Assembly: GCF_039521365.1 (NCBI RefSeq)
Contig: NZ_BAAACF010000003.1
Coordinates: 372,001-436,000, forward strand
DNA: 64,000 nucleotides
Source of the DNA: Clostridium_AW malenominatum
GTDB taxonomy: Bacteria > Bacillota > Clostridia > Clostridiales > Clostridiaceae
Reading direction: 5' to 3'
Below, piece after piece: positions 8,304 through 16,773 of this stretch; positions within the stretch are counted from its first letter, which is position 1, and every line of letters starts with the position of its first letter. The notes below the pieces were generated by a model that worked only from the letters and a program-made list of their open reading frames with translations, was not told where the DNA came from and ran no database searches. The translations under genes and the position numbers were made by a program.

Positions 8304-9671
8304 TTACATTGTTAATTGACCATTTGGAGTGTTTATTATTTGTATTATTCTTTGTTCATATCCAGTATTAGCATTTATGTACACTATAAAATCCTCTTCA
8401 TTATAGGTTCCTGCAAATTCGTAACAGAGTACCTCTTTATTTGTTTCCGTAGGAACTAAAGCCAATCTGGCAGAATTAATATTTAATTTTTTTCCTACTC
8501 TTTTCTTTGCAGCTTCTTCTGATATTTTAGGTTCTCCTAGCTTTCTATTTTTTATATGGGATACTAAAAACTTTTCGGATTCTATCCCCGTTATACTTCC
8601 ATCATCTAAAGCTACCTTTAATTTAATTTGATCTGGATACATTACTATATCATTTTCTTTATATATATAACTTATTATACTAGTACTACCATAGTTTAGC
8701 GCATACATAGGTATCATATTTTCATATCCTATATTCTTTAAGTATTTTTCTCCTATTTCTATAGCTTTTTCTCTAGATATTTTACCTTCTGACAGATTTT
8801 TATTGTCTAATAGGTAAATTACCTTTCCACCATGCTTACTAATTTCACAAATAACCTTACTATTGTCTCCTCTACCTTTTATAGTAGCTTCATAAGAGTA
8901 AGACGGTATTTTAGTATTCCCTTCTCTATTAATAAGTTTTATGTTCCCTACTCTATCTTCTCCTAGAATTTTTCTTGCTATCTTTTCTCCTTCTTCTGAG
9001 GATATTTCTTTTTCTTCATTTATTCTAGGTTTGATTTCCACTATATTATCCGAAAAAGGTCCATCGTATATTAATGCGGGATATTGAGCTACCTGCTTTT
9101 GAATACCCTTAAATTTTTCTGTTAATAATTCAGGATTATCCCTAGCTAATACACCACTTACTCTTTTCCTTATTTCTCCCCATTTAACTCTTCCTTGATT
9201 TATTTCATCTGCCACAGCACTCAGACTATCTTCTAATTGAAAAGAACGGTTTTTAAGCTCCTCTATATTTTTATAATCCTTTTCTTCTAAAGACTTTCCT
9301 TCTGAAGCAGCTCTTCCTAAACTATAACAAAAGTCTCCTACTTGAGATAAAAATTTACTAGAATTTTCTACAGTTTCGTGAGCAATAGGCAGCGAATTAA
9401 GTTTATCATCGGCTATACTAGCGTGTCTAAATATTTCTTCAAACACTATTATACTTTGTTCTCTAGATCCAACAATAGCAGCTTTGCTTAAATTTACCCT
9501 TATATTTTGAACCGAACTAATTAACTCATACATATTTTTACTGTATTCTGCTTGTAAATAGTTTCTATAATCCGTTCTTTCTAAAGTCATAAGGATAGCA
9601 AAGGTTGAGGAAAATACTACTATTAAACTTACAACAATAGTATATATAATTCTTTTTTTGCTCATCTTCAT
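8304..9671 (-). CDS. ypeB: Germination protein YpeB
   Basis: YpeB is a spore membrane-associated protein required for stability and function of the cortex-lytic enzyme SleB. The 455-aa protein has one N-terminal membrane anchor (about residues 8-28), a helical YpeB-type N-domain (YSKNMYELISSVQNIRVNLSK is split across the start), and three C-terminal PepSY-like repeats containing EEAAKKRVGKKL and similar. The length matches B. subtilis YpeB (about 450 aa). GGAGGGA precedes the ATG. Unusually no sleB is adjacent: in Bacillus the pair is an operon, whereas here the upstream neighbour is a divergent glycosyltransferase gene and the downstream one is ddl. Confidence 0.92.
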   Translation of the reverse strand: MKMSKKRIIYTIVVSLIVVFSSTFAILMTLERTDYRNYLQAEYSKNMYELISSVQNIRVNLSKAAIVGSREQSIIVFEEIFRHASIADDKLNSLPIAHETVENSSKFLSQVGDFCYSLGRAASEGKSLEEKDYKNIEELKNRSFQLEDSLSAVADEINQGRVKWGEIRKRVSGVLARDNPELLTEKFKGIQKQVAQYPALIYDGPFSDNIVEIKPRINEEKEISSEEGEKIARKILGEDRVGNIKLINREGNTKIPSYSYEATIKGRGDNSKVICEISKHGGKVIYLLDNKNLSEGKISREKAIEIGEKYLKNIGYENMIPMYALNYGSTSIISYIYKENDIVMYPDQIKLKVALDDGSITGIESEKFLVSHIKNRKLGEPKISEEAAKKRVGKKLNINSARLALVPTETNKEVLCYEFAGTYNEEDFIVYINANTGYEQRIIQIINTPNGQLTM

Positions 9672-9901
9672 TTATAATCCCTCCAATACTATTCTTTGGT
9701 TATTATCTGTTATATTTTGACTATTTATTCATAATTAAATAAAATGCTGTTATTAGAAAAATATAATGTGGGCATAATATTTAATAAATTCTTAAGCTTA
9801 TACAACTTATATTATTAAGAAAAATAGTGTAAAATGTTTATATAATGAGTTTTCCTAGAGAAATTATACAATTTTATTTTATGAAAGGGGAAACGATTTC
9901 C

Positions 9902-11047
9902 ATGAAAGTTATAATTTTTTCAGTATCTGCCGGGGCCGGCCATGCCAAAGCTGCCGAAGCAGTTAAAAACCATATTGAATTTAATAATCCTAATTCAGAA
10001 GTGATAATAATTGATACTTTAAAATATATTAATCCTATTATTGATAAGGTAGTTATTGGTGGTTATTTAAAATCATTGAAAATAAGTCCTGCTATCTTCG
10101 GAAAACTATATGATTATACAGAAACAGACTATGGATTAGCTTTAATCAGTGCAAAGCTTAATGAAATTATGACCTTTAAGCTTATACCTTTAATCCATGA
10201 TTTTGATCCCGATATTATGATAGCTACCCATCCATTTCCAACAGAAATGCTATCTATATTAAAGACTAAGCATAAAACAGAAGTACCTATTGTATCAATA
10301 CTTACAGACTATGCTCCTCATAGCTTTTGGATTCATCCAAGTATAGATGCCTATGTAGTTTCTACCGCCGATATGATAGAAGATATCTGTGTGAAAGGTA
10401 TTCCTAAAGACAGTATTTATGACTTAGGCATACCCACTAATAGGGATTTCCTCATTAAATATAATAAAAGAGACACTTTGGGTGAAATGGGATTATCGCC
10501 CCATGTGAAAACCTTATTAATTATGGGTGGAAGTCTAGGTCTTGGAAAAATAGAAGAGGTTTACGAAGACCTTCTTAAAGTAAATAATGAACTACAAATA
10601 ATTGTGGTTACGGGAAATAATAAAAAACTTTATAACGATTTAATTAAGTATCATAATATTAAAATAGGAAATAAGAAAACACATATTATAGGTTTTACAA
10701 ATAAAGTAAATAAATACATGCAAGCTTCTGACCTATTATTGACAAAGCCCGGTGGGCTTACTATTACAGAAGCTTTAATATGTAATTTACCTATGGCTCT
10801 TTTCTCTCCTATTCCTGGTCAAGAAGAGAAAAATGCTGAATTTTTACTAAAGAACAACTTAGCTGTTTATTTAAAAGAAAATCAAATAACTTCTATTATA
10901 GAAGATTTATTAAGAGAAGAAAAATATCTTGAGGAAATGAAAAAAAATACTATAAAATTCTCAAAACCATATGCTGGGCAAAATCTTTATATCCTTTTAG
11001 ATGAACTGGTTAAAAAAAATGAATTCAAAGAATTGTCCATAATGTAG
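9902..11047 (+). CDS. UgtP/MGDG-synthase-like diacylglycerol glucosyltransferase
   Basis: A 381-aa GT28-type glycosyltransferase. The N-terminal MGDG-synthase motif is seen in SAGAGHAKAAEAV, the acceptor-domain loop in THPFPTEML, and the nucleotide-sugar binding region in LIMGGSLG and TKPGGLTITEAL. Family members such as B. subtilis UgtP (about 380 aa) add glucose processively to diacylglycerol, making glycolipids and the lipoteichoic-acid anchor at the inner face of the membrane; the exact sugar cannot be read here. I start at the ATG at 9902 (MKVIIFSVSAGAGH), which follows AAAGGGG; 19 upstream in-frame codons lack a family match. It is monocistronic, divergent from ypeB and convergent with spoIIR. 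Confidence 0.88.
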   Translation: MKVIIFSVSAGAGHAKAAEAVKNHIEFNNPNSEVIIIDTLKYINPIIDKVVIGGYLKSLKISPAIFGKLYDYTETDYGLALISAKLNEIMTFKLIPLIHDFDPDIMIATHPFPTEMLSILKTKHKTEVPIVSILTDYAPHSFWIHPSIDAYVVSTADMIEDICVKGIPKDSIYDLGIPTNRDFLIKYNKRDTLGEMGLSPHVKTLLIMGGSLGLGKIEEVYEDLLKVNNELQIIVVTGNNKKLYNDLIKYHNIKIGNKKTHIIGFTNKVNKYMQASDLLLTKPGGLTITEALICNLPMALFSPIPGQEEKNAEFLLKNNLAVYLKENQITSIIEDLLREEKYLEEMKKNTIKFSKPYAGQNLYILLDELVKKNEFKELSIM

Positions 11048-11048
11048 C

Positions 11049-11080
11049 AAGCCACCCTCATTCTAGAGAGTGGCTTTTCC
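11049..11080. terminator. Terminator between the glucosyltransferase and spoIIR genes
   Basis: AAGCCAC (11049-11055) and GTGGCTT (11070-11076), extended by partly paired inner bases, form a stem followed by TTTT on the plus strand. The two genes converge, and the hairpin probably serves both. Confidence 0.7.
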
Positions 11081-11679
11081 TATTTCTTTATTATCTTTTT
11101 AATTATTTCTAAGCCTTTAAACTTTATTTCGATCTCATTATTTTCCTCATCATTTAAAAACTGATTCATTACATCATTAGTTTTTTCAATATCTACTTCC
11201 CCTTTTGTGATATCAATAAAGCATAATGGTGGAAACATAACACACCACCAATTTTGTCCCTTCCCCTCACCAATAATTATTTTGTAAGCTTCATATTTCC
11301 CTTGAGGTAACGTAACACTGCCATAGGTTTTAATTGGGAAATTATCTTGTACCAATTTGACTTCTACATTATAATTATATCCATTTTTTGTGATAACCTC
11401 TTGCGATAACCTCTTTATATTTTCGCTGTTCTCTCTTAGTATATTTCGTGATTCATATATATTTTTGCTTAATTTTAATTTAGGATATATGTATTCTAAA
11501 ACCTCATCTCTCACCTTTAGCTTCAGATTTTGATCTTCTGAAAAATCACTGTTTGCAATTACATGAAATCTTATAACCTTGCTATATATATCCCCTTTAG
11601 CACTTGTCCACAAATCTTTACCAAAAAACAAACCTAAACTTAAAAAAAATATAGTAATAATAACAATAAGCTTTTTCAT
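11080..11679 (-). CDS. spoIIR: Stage II sporulation protein R
   Basis: SpoIIR is made in the forespore and secreted across the septum, where it activates SpoIIGA to process pro-sigma-E in the mother cell. The 199-aa protein has an N-terminal signal segment (MKKLIVIITIFFLSLGLFF) and the family block RFHVIANSDFSEDQNLKLKVRD, followed by the WWCVMFPPLCFID segment near residue 160. I start at the ATG at 11679 behind TTAGGGGG; a longer frame adds 15 residues before the signal peptide and is unlikely. The gene stands alone, converging on the glycosyltransferase. Confidence 0.95.
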   Translation of the reverse strand: MKKLIVIITIFFLSLGLFFGKDLWTSAKGDIYSKVIRFHVIANSDFSEDQNLKLKVRDEVLEYIYPKLKLSKNIYESRNILRENSENIKRLSQEVITKNGYNYNVEVKLVQDNFPIKTYGSVTLPQGKYEAYKIIIGEGKGQNWWCVMFPPLCFIDITKGEVDIEKTNDVMNQFLNDEENNEIEIKFKGLEIIKKIIKK

Positions 11680-11748
11680 AAATATCCCCCTAACTTCTAT
11701 GAACTTATTAGATATTATTACCATTTTTTTATATGTTATACATTTATT

Positions 11749-12933
11749 TTACTTTGAAACTCCTATTCTTCTTATATGACATTTTATATCAACTTTCACT
11801 ACAGAATTTACAAAAGCCTCTTCCCAGTTATCTTTAATTTTATTCCAAACCTTCGGGTGATATCTTTGTACATAGTTACTAAGCCCAAATACATCTACTC
11901 CATATTTCCCTTGAATCATTTTTACCGTAGTTTCCATTTCTTCCTTTAAAGCCTTATTAAAATTATTTTCTATTTCTTCTAAAACATTTTCAGAATATAT
12001 TTCTTCTTTAAGATAATAACCTTTTATCTCTCCTTCTAAATTTATATCTATATTGAAAATTAATTTATTATCCTCTCCTGTAACTTTAATTTTTCTTTCC
12101 ATGCCATCTATTTCAAAATCTATAGGGTGACCGTCTTTATATATTACCTTTTTTCCTCCCTTTAATTTACCTCTTACCATCTTCACATTTGAAGTTTCTG
12201 TAGGAGATAATGTTCCTTTAAATTCATAATTTTTAATTATACCAGAGCCTAGTAATTGTAAACCCTTATTACCCTCTTCTTTACTTAATAAAGGCATTAT
12301 TGCATTGCCAGTTTCACTAAGATTTTGAAGAAATTCATTCAGATCTAGAGGAATTATACTACTGTTTCTATCACTATTTTCTACTAAACCACTTATATAA
12401 CCTTGAATGTTTTTTTCAGTTAAGGTTTTATTTTTTATATAGTCTTCAACTTTCCCTTCTGCTATTACAACTAATGTATTTCTATTTACTGCTGGCTGCC
12501 TTTGCAAATAATCTAGCACTTCTTTAGCCACATCTGGATAGGCAAAGAGACCTGTGCCAAACAATATTAATTTGGAGTGACCAAAGCTAATTTCCCTACT
12601 ACTCCTAGAAGTGGCTTTACTAAAAGCATCTTCCATGGAATAGGCATCTACATTTATACTTTTATCCTCCGCAACCCCACCCTTTTCTGGACTCAACTGA
12701 CTTATATCAGGAAAAGCATAAGTAATATTTAATACCTTCATGTTATTATCTGTAAACGGCTCATCAGGTTTTAGTTTTTTTAAATCCTTTACCTTACTTA
12801 TCTCTTCTCCTGCGTCAATCCCGAGAGTTAATACAAAACTTCTTCTATCTATTTCTACCTTATCCCAACAACCTGATAATAAACAAATTACTAATAATAT
12901 TGGAATTAGTTTTTTTATATTTTTTATATTCAT
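11749..12933 (-). CDS. Spore germination lipoprotein, Ger(x)C family
   Basis: The C subunit of a GerA-type germinant receptor, a lipoprotein on the inner spore membrane. It has a signal peptide with lipobox LLSGC (acylated Cys 22) followed by WDKVEIDRRSFVLTLGID, the invariant family start, and ends in a basic tail. The length (394 aa) is typical. The mature protein has the three-domain GerBC-like body inferred from family knowledge. It overlaps the end of the B-subunit gene by 4 bp and is last in the A-B-C operon. The germinant (amino acid, sugar or other) cannot be told from sequence. Confidence 0.93.
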   Translation of the reverse strand: MNIKNIKKLIPILLVICLLSGCWDKVEIDRRSFVLTLGIDAGEEISKVKDLKKLKPDEPFTDNNMKVLNITYAFPDISQLSPEKGGVAEDKSINVDAYSMEDAFSKATSRSSREISFGHSKLILFGTGLFAYPDVAKEVLDYLQRQPAVNRNTLVVIAEGKVEDYIKNKTLTEKNIQGYISGLVENSDRNSSIIPLDLNEFLQNLSETGNAIMPLLSKEEGNKGLQLLGSGIIKNYEFKGTLSPTETSNVKMVRGKLKGGKKVIYKDGHPIDFEIDGMERKIKVTGEDNKLIFNIDINLEGEIKGYYLKEEIYSENVLEEIENNFNKALKEEMETTVKMIQGKYGVDVFGLSNYVQRYHPKVWNKIKDNWEEAFVNSVVKVDIKCHIRRIGVSK

Positions 12934-14018
12934 ACTTTGCCTCCTCCTTTAGCAGAAGATATTAAAAAGGCAATTATTATTATTACGACATTCGCAATAA
13001 AAAATATAGGGGTAACCGTTCTTGAAAGAGTATATATTTCTGAGACGTTGTTAGGATATAGAGCTATTAGATAAATAAAAGGAATTAAAATAGTTGAGGA
13101 TAGTTTTACATCTCTAAAATCCATAACCTTTCTTATCATATCCGATGCAAAATAATAGTGATTTGTGAAGGTGGTAAAATAAAATAATATCCAAATACTC
13201 ATCATTATACCTTCCCATCTCTCTACGAAAGATCCGGGTATATCTATAGACTTTACCATAGTTACAGTTGGCCATAATAAAATTTTTGTTTGCTCTACAC
13301 CAAAAACTCCTATAGCTAATATAAAGGTTATTATGTAAAAACCTATTACAAAGATTATTCCTTTAATAGTTATCTTTAGAATGTTATCCTTTTTTCTTAC
13401 AAAAGGTAATACTAGCAATAATATTTCGAATCCCACATACCTGTTCATACCTACAGTAATACCTTTAAAATAGTTTTCAATTGGCTCATTAAATATAGGC
13501 AGCAAGTTACCAAAGTCAACCTTATATATAGCAAATATAAATATGAAAAACACAGGAATAAACATAATCCAAAAACTTATTTCATTTAATTTGATTAAGT
13601 TTTCTATCTCCCCTCTTACAATATAAGTACCCACTAATATTGTTACAACAAATATAAATTCTGTTGGAGTTTTTTCTAGTAAATATGCCTTAACTTCTTC
13701 TGTAAAAATTCTTAGCCCTAGAGCTACAAAATAAATAGAATATAGGGCAAAAAATATAGATATTATTCTTCCAAATATTTTCCCAAAACTATTTACAAAT
13801 ATCTCATAGATATGCTTATAACCATTATTCTTTATCATACTACTTAAGGCATATACAAATAAAATAGCAATAATCCCACTAATAATTACAGCTACCCAGC
13901 CTTCTGTCCCTAAAACTCTGGCTAGCTCACTAGGGTACGAGAAGACATTTACTCCTAGTATAGTTACTACTAAGGTAGAAAATAAACCATAGCTAGATAT
14001 AAAACTTTTGTCATTCAT
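12930..14018 (-). CDS. Spore germination protein, GerAB/ArcD/ProY family
   Basis: The B subunit of the germinant receptor, an APC-superfamily-like membrane protein that binds the germinant. The 362-aa protein has about ten hydrophobic segments and the typical opening ISSYGLFSTLVVTILGVNVFSYP (split to show only the family signature SYP). I start at the ATG at 14018, preceded by GAGAGGTG; an in-frame GTG inside that Shine-Dalgarno would add three residues. It lies between the A and C subunit genes with an overlap and an 8-17 bp gap, so all three are cotranslated. Confidence 0.92.
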   Translation of the reverse strand: MNDKSFISSYGLFSTLVVTILGVNVFSYPSELARVLGTEGWVAVIISGIIAILFVYALSSMIKNNGYKHIYEIFVNSFGKIFGRIISIFFALYSIYFVALGLRIFTEEVKAYLLEKTPTEFIFVVTILVGTYIVRGEIENLIKLNEISFWIMFIPVFFIFIFAIYKVDFGNLLPIFNEPIENYFKGITVGMNRYVGFEILLLVLPFVRKKDNILKITIKGIIFVIGFYIITFILAIGVFGVEQTKILLWPTVTMVKSIDIPGSFVERWEGIMMSIWILFYFTTFTNHYYFASDMIRKVMDFRDVKLSSTILIPFIYLIALYPNNVSEIYTLSRTVTPIFFIANVVIIIIAFLISSAKGGGKV

Positions 14019-14035
14019 TTTACTCACCTCTCTTT

Positions 14036-15493
14036 TTATTCCTGTCTTACTCTATCTTTTGTATCCATATATTCTGGTCTTTCTTTCATAAATTTTAAGG
14101 GAAATCTTATTATCATATCTTTAAAATCACCTTTTTTAGGATTGGAAAATGGCGCTAAATAAGATACTCCAAAACTCTTAAGTCTAATAAGATGTGCCAG
14201 CACTATTAATAAACAAAGCATTATACCATAAAGCCCCATTATGGATGAACAAATTATCAGTATAAATCTTATTATCCTAAAAGCTGACGTTACTTGATAA
14301 CTTGGAGTAGTAAAACTTGTTATTGTAGTAATGGATACTATTATTATCATTATTGGACTTACTATTCCTGCGCTTACTGCCGCCTGCCCTATAATTAATC
14401 CACCTACTATACCTATAGTTGATCCTATAGGCTTAGGTAATCTGACTACTGATTCAGTAAGGAGAGCCATGCTTATTTCCATAATTATAGCTTCTATAAA
14501 AGCCGGAAATGGGACTCCTTCTCTAGAAGCAGCAATAAAATATGCTAGTTTAGTTGGAATGATAGCTGGATGAAAGGAAGTAACAGCTACATACAAACTA
14601 GGTAGTACTATTGATAAGATTATGGAAATAAATCTTATTAATCTAAATACAGAACCATACATCCATCTTTGATAGTAATCATCTGGACTTTGAAATAGAT
14701 TCGGTAACGTAGTAGGAACTATTATGACAAAAGGGGAGTTATCTACTAGAATAGCAACTCTACCTTCATAAAGAGCTGCAGCTACCACATCCGGTCTTTC
14801 AGTACTTTGCGTTTGAGGAAATAATGACCACTTATCGTCTTCTATTAACTGTTCTACATATCCACTATCTAAAATTGCATCTATGTTAATGTGATCTATT
14901 CTTTTTAATACTTCATTCACTATGCTATCTTGGGCTATATCTTCTATGTACATTAAAACCACATCACTTTTGGATCTTTTTCCTACAACCTTAGGTATCA
15001 CCTTTAATCTAGTATCTCTTATTCTTCTTCTAACTAAAGCTGTATTAAATCTAACGGTTTCTGTAAATCCATCTCTACTTCCTCTCACCACCGTTTCACC
15101 AGAAGGTTCTGACACTCCTCTTGCTGGCCAGAAACGAGATGCAATAACGTAACAAATATCTAGTCCATTAATTAAAAAAAGCGTATCCCCGGATAGTACA
15201 GCGTCTATTGCCTCACTTAACTTTTCTACCTCTCTTAAGTCTGATACTGTTAGCAACTTATCTTTGATATCTTCAATATCTAACTCTCTCTTATGTAGCA
15301 TTAAACTTTCTAGTACAAAGTTATTTAAAAGAGTTCTATCTCCCATACCGTCTACGTAAACAAGCAAACCCTTTGTTTTATCTATATAAAATTCTCTGAA
15401 AACAATGTCGGAAGTTCCTTTAAAAAGCTCTTTTAAATATTTTAAGTTTTCATCTACCTTATCTGATACCATATCTCTTACTATTTCCTTCAT
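14036..15493 (-). CDS. Spore germination protein, GerA family (A subunit)
   Basis: The A subunit of the germinant receptor, recently shown for the family to form an oligomeric membrane channel. The 485-aa protein has the soluble N-terminal half with ESLMLHKREL and the conserved GSRDGFTETVRFNTALVRRR region split around residue 140 (GETVVRGSRDGF), then four to five membrane segments with PSLYVAVTSFH, REGVPFPAFIEA and the conserved PKPIGSTIGIVGGL. The protein is a little shorter than B. subtilis GerKA. AGGGGTG precedes the ATG. It follows a small membrane gene after a 24-bp gap. Confidence 0.95.
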   Translation of the reverse strand: MKEIVRDMVSDKVDENLKYLKELFKGTSDIVFREFYIDKTKGLLVYVDGMGDRTLLNNFVLESLMLHKRELDIEDIKDKLLTVSDLREVEKLSEAIDAVLSGDTLFLINGLDICYVIASRFWPARGVSEPSGETVVRGSRDGFTETVRFNTALVRRRIRDTRLKVIPKVVGKRSKSDVVLMYIEDIAQDSIVNEVLKRIDHINIDAILDSGYVEQLIEDDKWSLFPQTQSTERPDVVAAALYEGRVAILVDNSPFVIIVPTTLPNLFQSPDDYYQRWMYGSVFRLIRFISIILSIVLPSLYVAVTSFHPAIIPTKLAYFIAASREGVPFPAFIEAIIMEISMALLTESVVRLPKPIGSTIGIVGGLIIGQAAVSAGIVSPIMIIIVSITTITSFTTPSYQVTSAFRIIRFILIICSSIMGLYGIMLCLLIVLAHLIRLKSFGVSYLAPFSNPKKGDFKDMIIRFPLKFMKERPEYMDTKDRVRQE

Positions 15494-15517
15494 TTCTTCA
15501 CCCCTATTCTTATGATT

Positions 15518-15712
15518 TTAATAGGAAAACTGAGCTACTATATATAAAATCAAAGTTATGGAAAATAACATAATTCCTATAGTTTTTATTTGCCTAGAAG
15601 TCTTGAACTTATTAGCTTTTTTAAAACTTTTGCTATCAATAAAAACAGCTACAAAAGCTTGAAAGGTCACAAGCATTAACAAATACTTATCAAAAAGCTC
15701 TATTATATCCAT
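15518..15712 (-). CDS. Small two-helix membrane protein of the germination operon
   Basis: A 64-aa protein with two predicted membrane segments (about residues 9-26 and 42-62) joined by a basic loop (SKSFKKANKFKTSRQIK). A strong TTAGGGGG precedes the ATG. It is the first gene of the gerA-type operon, 24 bp before the A subunit. Small membrane proteins of this kind occur beside clostridial germination operons (I recall the label CLC_0170 family, not verifiable here). A role as an accessory subunit of the receptor is inferred from position only. Confidence 0.75.
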   Translation of the reverse strand: MDIIELFDKYLLMLVTFQAFVAVFIDSKSFKKANKFKTSRQIKTIGIMLFSITLILYIVAQFSY

Positions 15713-15800
15713 AAAATTATCCCCCTAACTTTTTATAATCTTATTTATTTTTTACATATAATTATTAATTATTCATTGTAGGTATGTGAAATAAAAATAA

Positions 15801-15843
15801 AAAAGAAGAGAGCGGAGCTTTTTACACTCTTTTCTCTTCTTTT
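15801..15843. terminator. Hairpin downstream of ispE
   Basis: AAAAGAAGAGAG pairs with CTCTTTTCTCTTCTTTT-type bases with some bulges, just after the ispE stop. It is AG/TC-rich and less perfect than the other terminators here, but T runs flank it. Confidence 0.5.
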
Positions 15844-15854
15844 AAGTATATGAG

Positions 15855-16697
15855 TTAAATAGTTTTAGTAATATACACTTGGCTATATTTGTTCTTCATA
15901 TAATCATAGCAAGCTTTAGCAAGTTCATCTTCTTTAAAAAATCCAAATATAGTTGGTCCACTCCCACTCATTAGTACGCCTATGCTTCCAAGGTTTTTCA
16001 TTTCTTCTTTTATATTAATCAAAACGGGATATTTCTCCAAAGTAACTCTTTCCAATACATTCACCATACTATTACACAATGACTCTAATTCATTATTATT
16101 TATATACTCTACTATTTGCTTTGTTTCAGGTCTTTCTTTTAAAACCTTCTTATCAACTTCTTCATAAACTTCTTTTGTAGAAACTCCAAAGTTTGGTTTC
16201 ACTAAAACTAATCTATGATTAGAAAAATTATTTAAGGGAGTTATTATTTCTCCTATGCCTTCGCATAGGGCTGTTCCTCCGTATATAAAGAATGGAACAT
16301 CCGCTCCAAGTTTTTCCCCTAGAACTGCTAAATCTTCATTAGAAACTTCAGGCTTGAATAAATCCCTCATCATTTTTAATACTGCAGCTCCATCGCTACT
16401 TCCTCCCCCTAAGCCAGCCTCAGAAGGAACATTTTTTTCTATGTGTATTTCTATTCCCTTATTTATTTTATACTTTTCCATAAAAATCTCTGCAGCCTTA
16501 TAAGCTAAATTTCTTCTGTCTGTAGGAATCCTCTTATCGCTACAATAGACTTTTATACCACTTTCCTTTTCTTTTATTTCTATCTCATCATATAAATCTA
16601 TGCACTGCATTATCATACTTAACAAATGATATCCATTTTCCTTTACCCCTAAAACGTCTAGTGATAAATTTACTTTAGCATATGCCTTACATTTCAT
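15855..16697 (-). CDS. ispE: 4-diphosphocytidyl-2-C-methyl-D-erythritol kinase
   Basis: IspE phosphorylates CDP-methylerythritol with ATP in the MEP route to isoprenoids. This GHMP-kinase family protein (280 aa) begins KAYAKVNLSLDVLG, has the ATP-binding loop PSEAGLGGGSSDGA near residue 90 and the C-terminal motif MSGSGPTIFG near 256. All three GHMP motifs are intact. AGGAGG precedes the ATG. It lies downstream of the cyanophycin operon but is separated from it by a terminator hairpin, so it likely has its own promoter. Confidence 0.96.
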   Translation of the reverse strand: MKCKAYAKVNLSLDVLGVKENGYHLLSMIMQCIDLYDEIEIKEKESGIKVYCSDKRIPTDRRNLAYKAAEIFMEKYKINKGIEIHIEKNVPSEAGLGGGSSDGAAVLKMMRDLFKPEVSNEDLAVLGEKLGADVPFFIYGGTALCEGIGEIITPLNNFSNHRLVLVKPNFGVSTKEVYEEVDKKVLKERPETKQIVEYINNNELESLCNSMVNVLERVTLEKYPVLINIKEEMKNLGSIGVLMSGSGPTIFGFFKEDELAKACYDYMKNKYSQVYITKTI

Positions 16698-16716
16698 GGT
16701 TAAAATCCTCCTCTAA

Positions 16717-16749
16717 AAAAGCTATACAATATTATTGTATAGCTTTTTT
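16717..16749 (-). terminator. Terminator of the cyanophycin operon
   Basis: GCTATACAAT (16721-16730) and ATTGTATAGC (16734-16743) form a perfect stem flanked by A and T runs, 30 bp after the cphA stop. The T run on the minus strand fits a cphA terminator. Confidence 0.88.
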
Positions 16750-16773
16750 TATTAATAGCAAAGGAAAAGTTAA

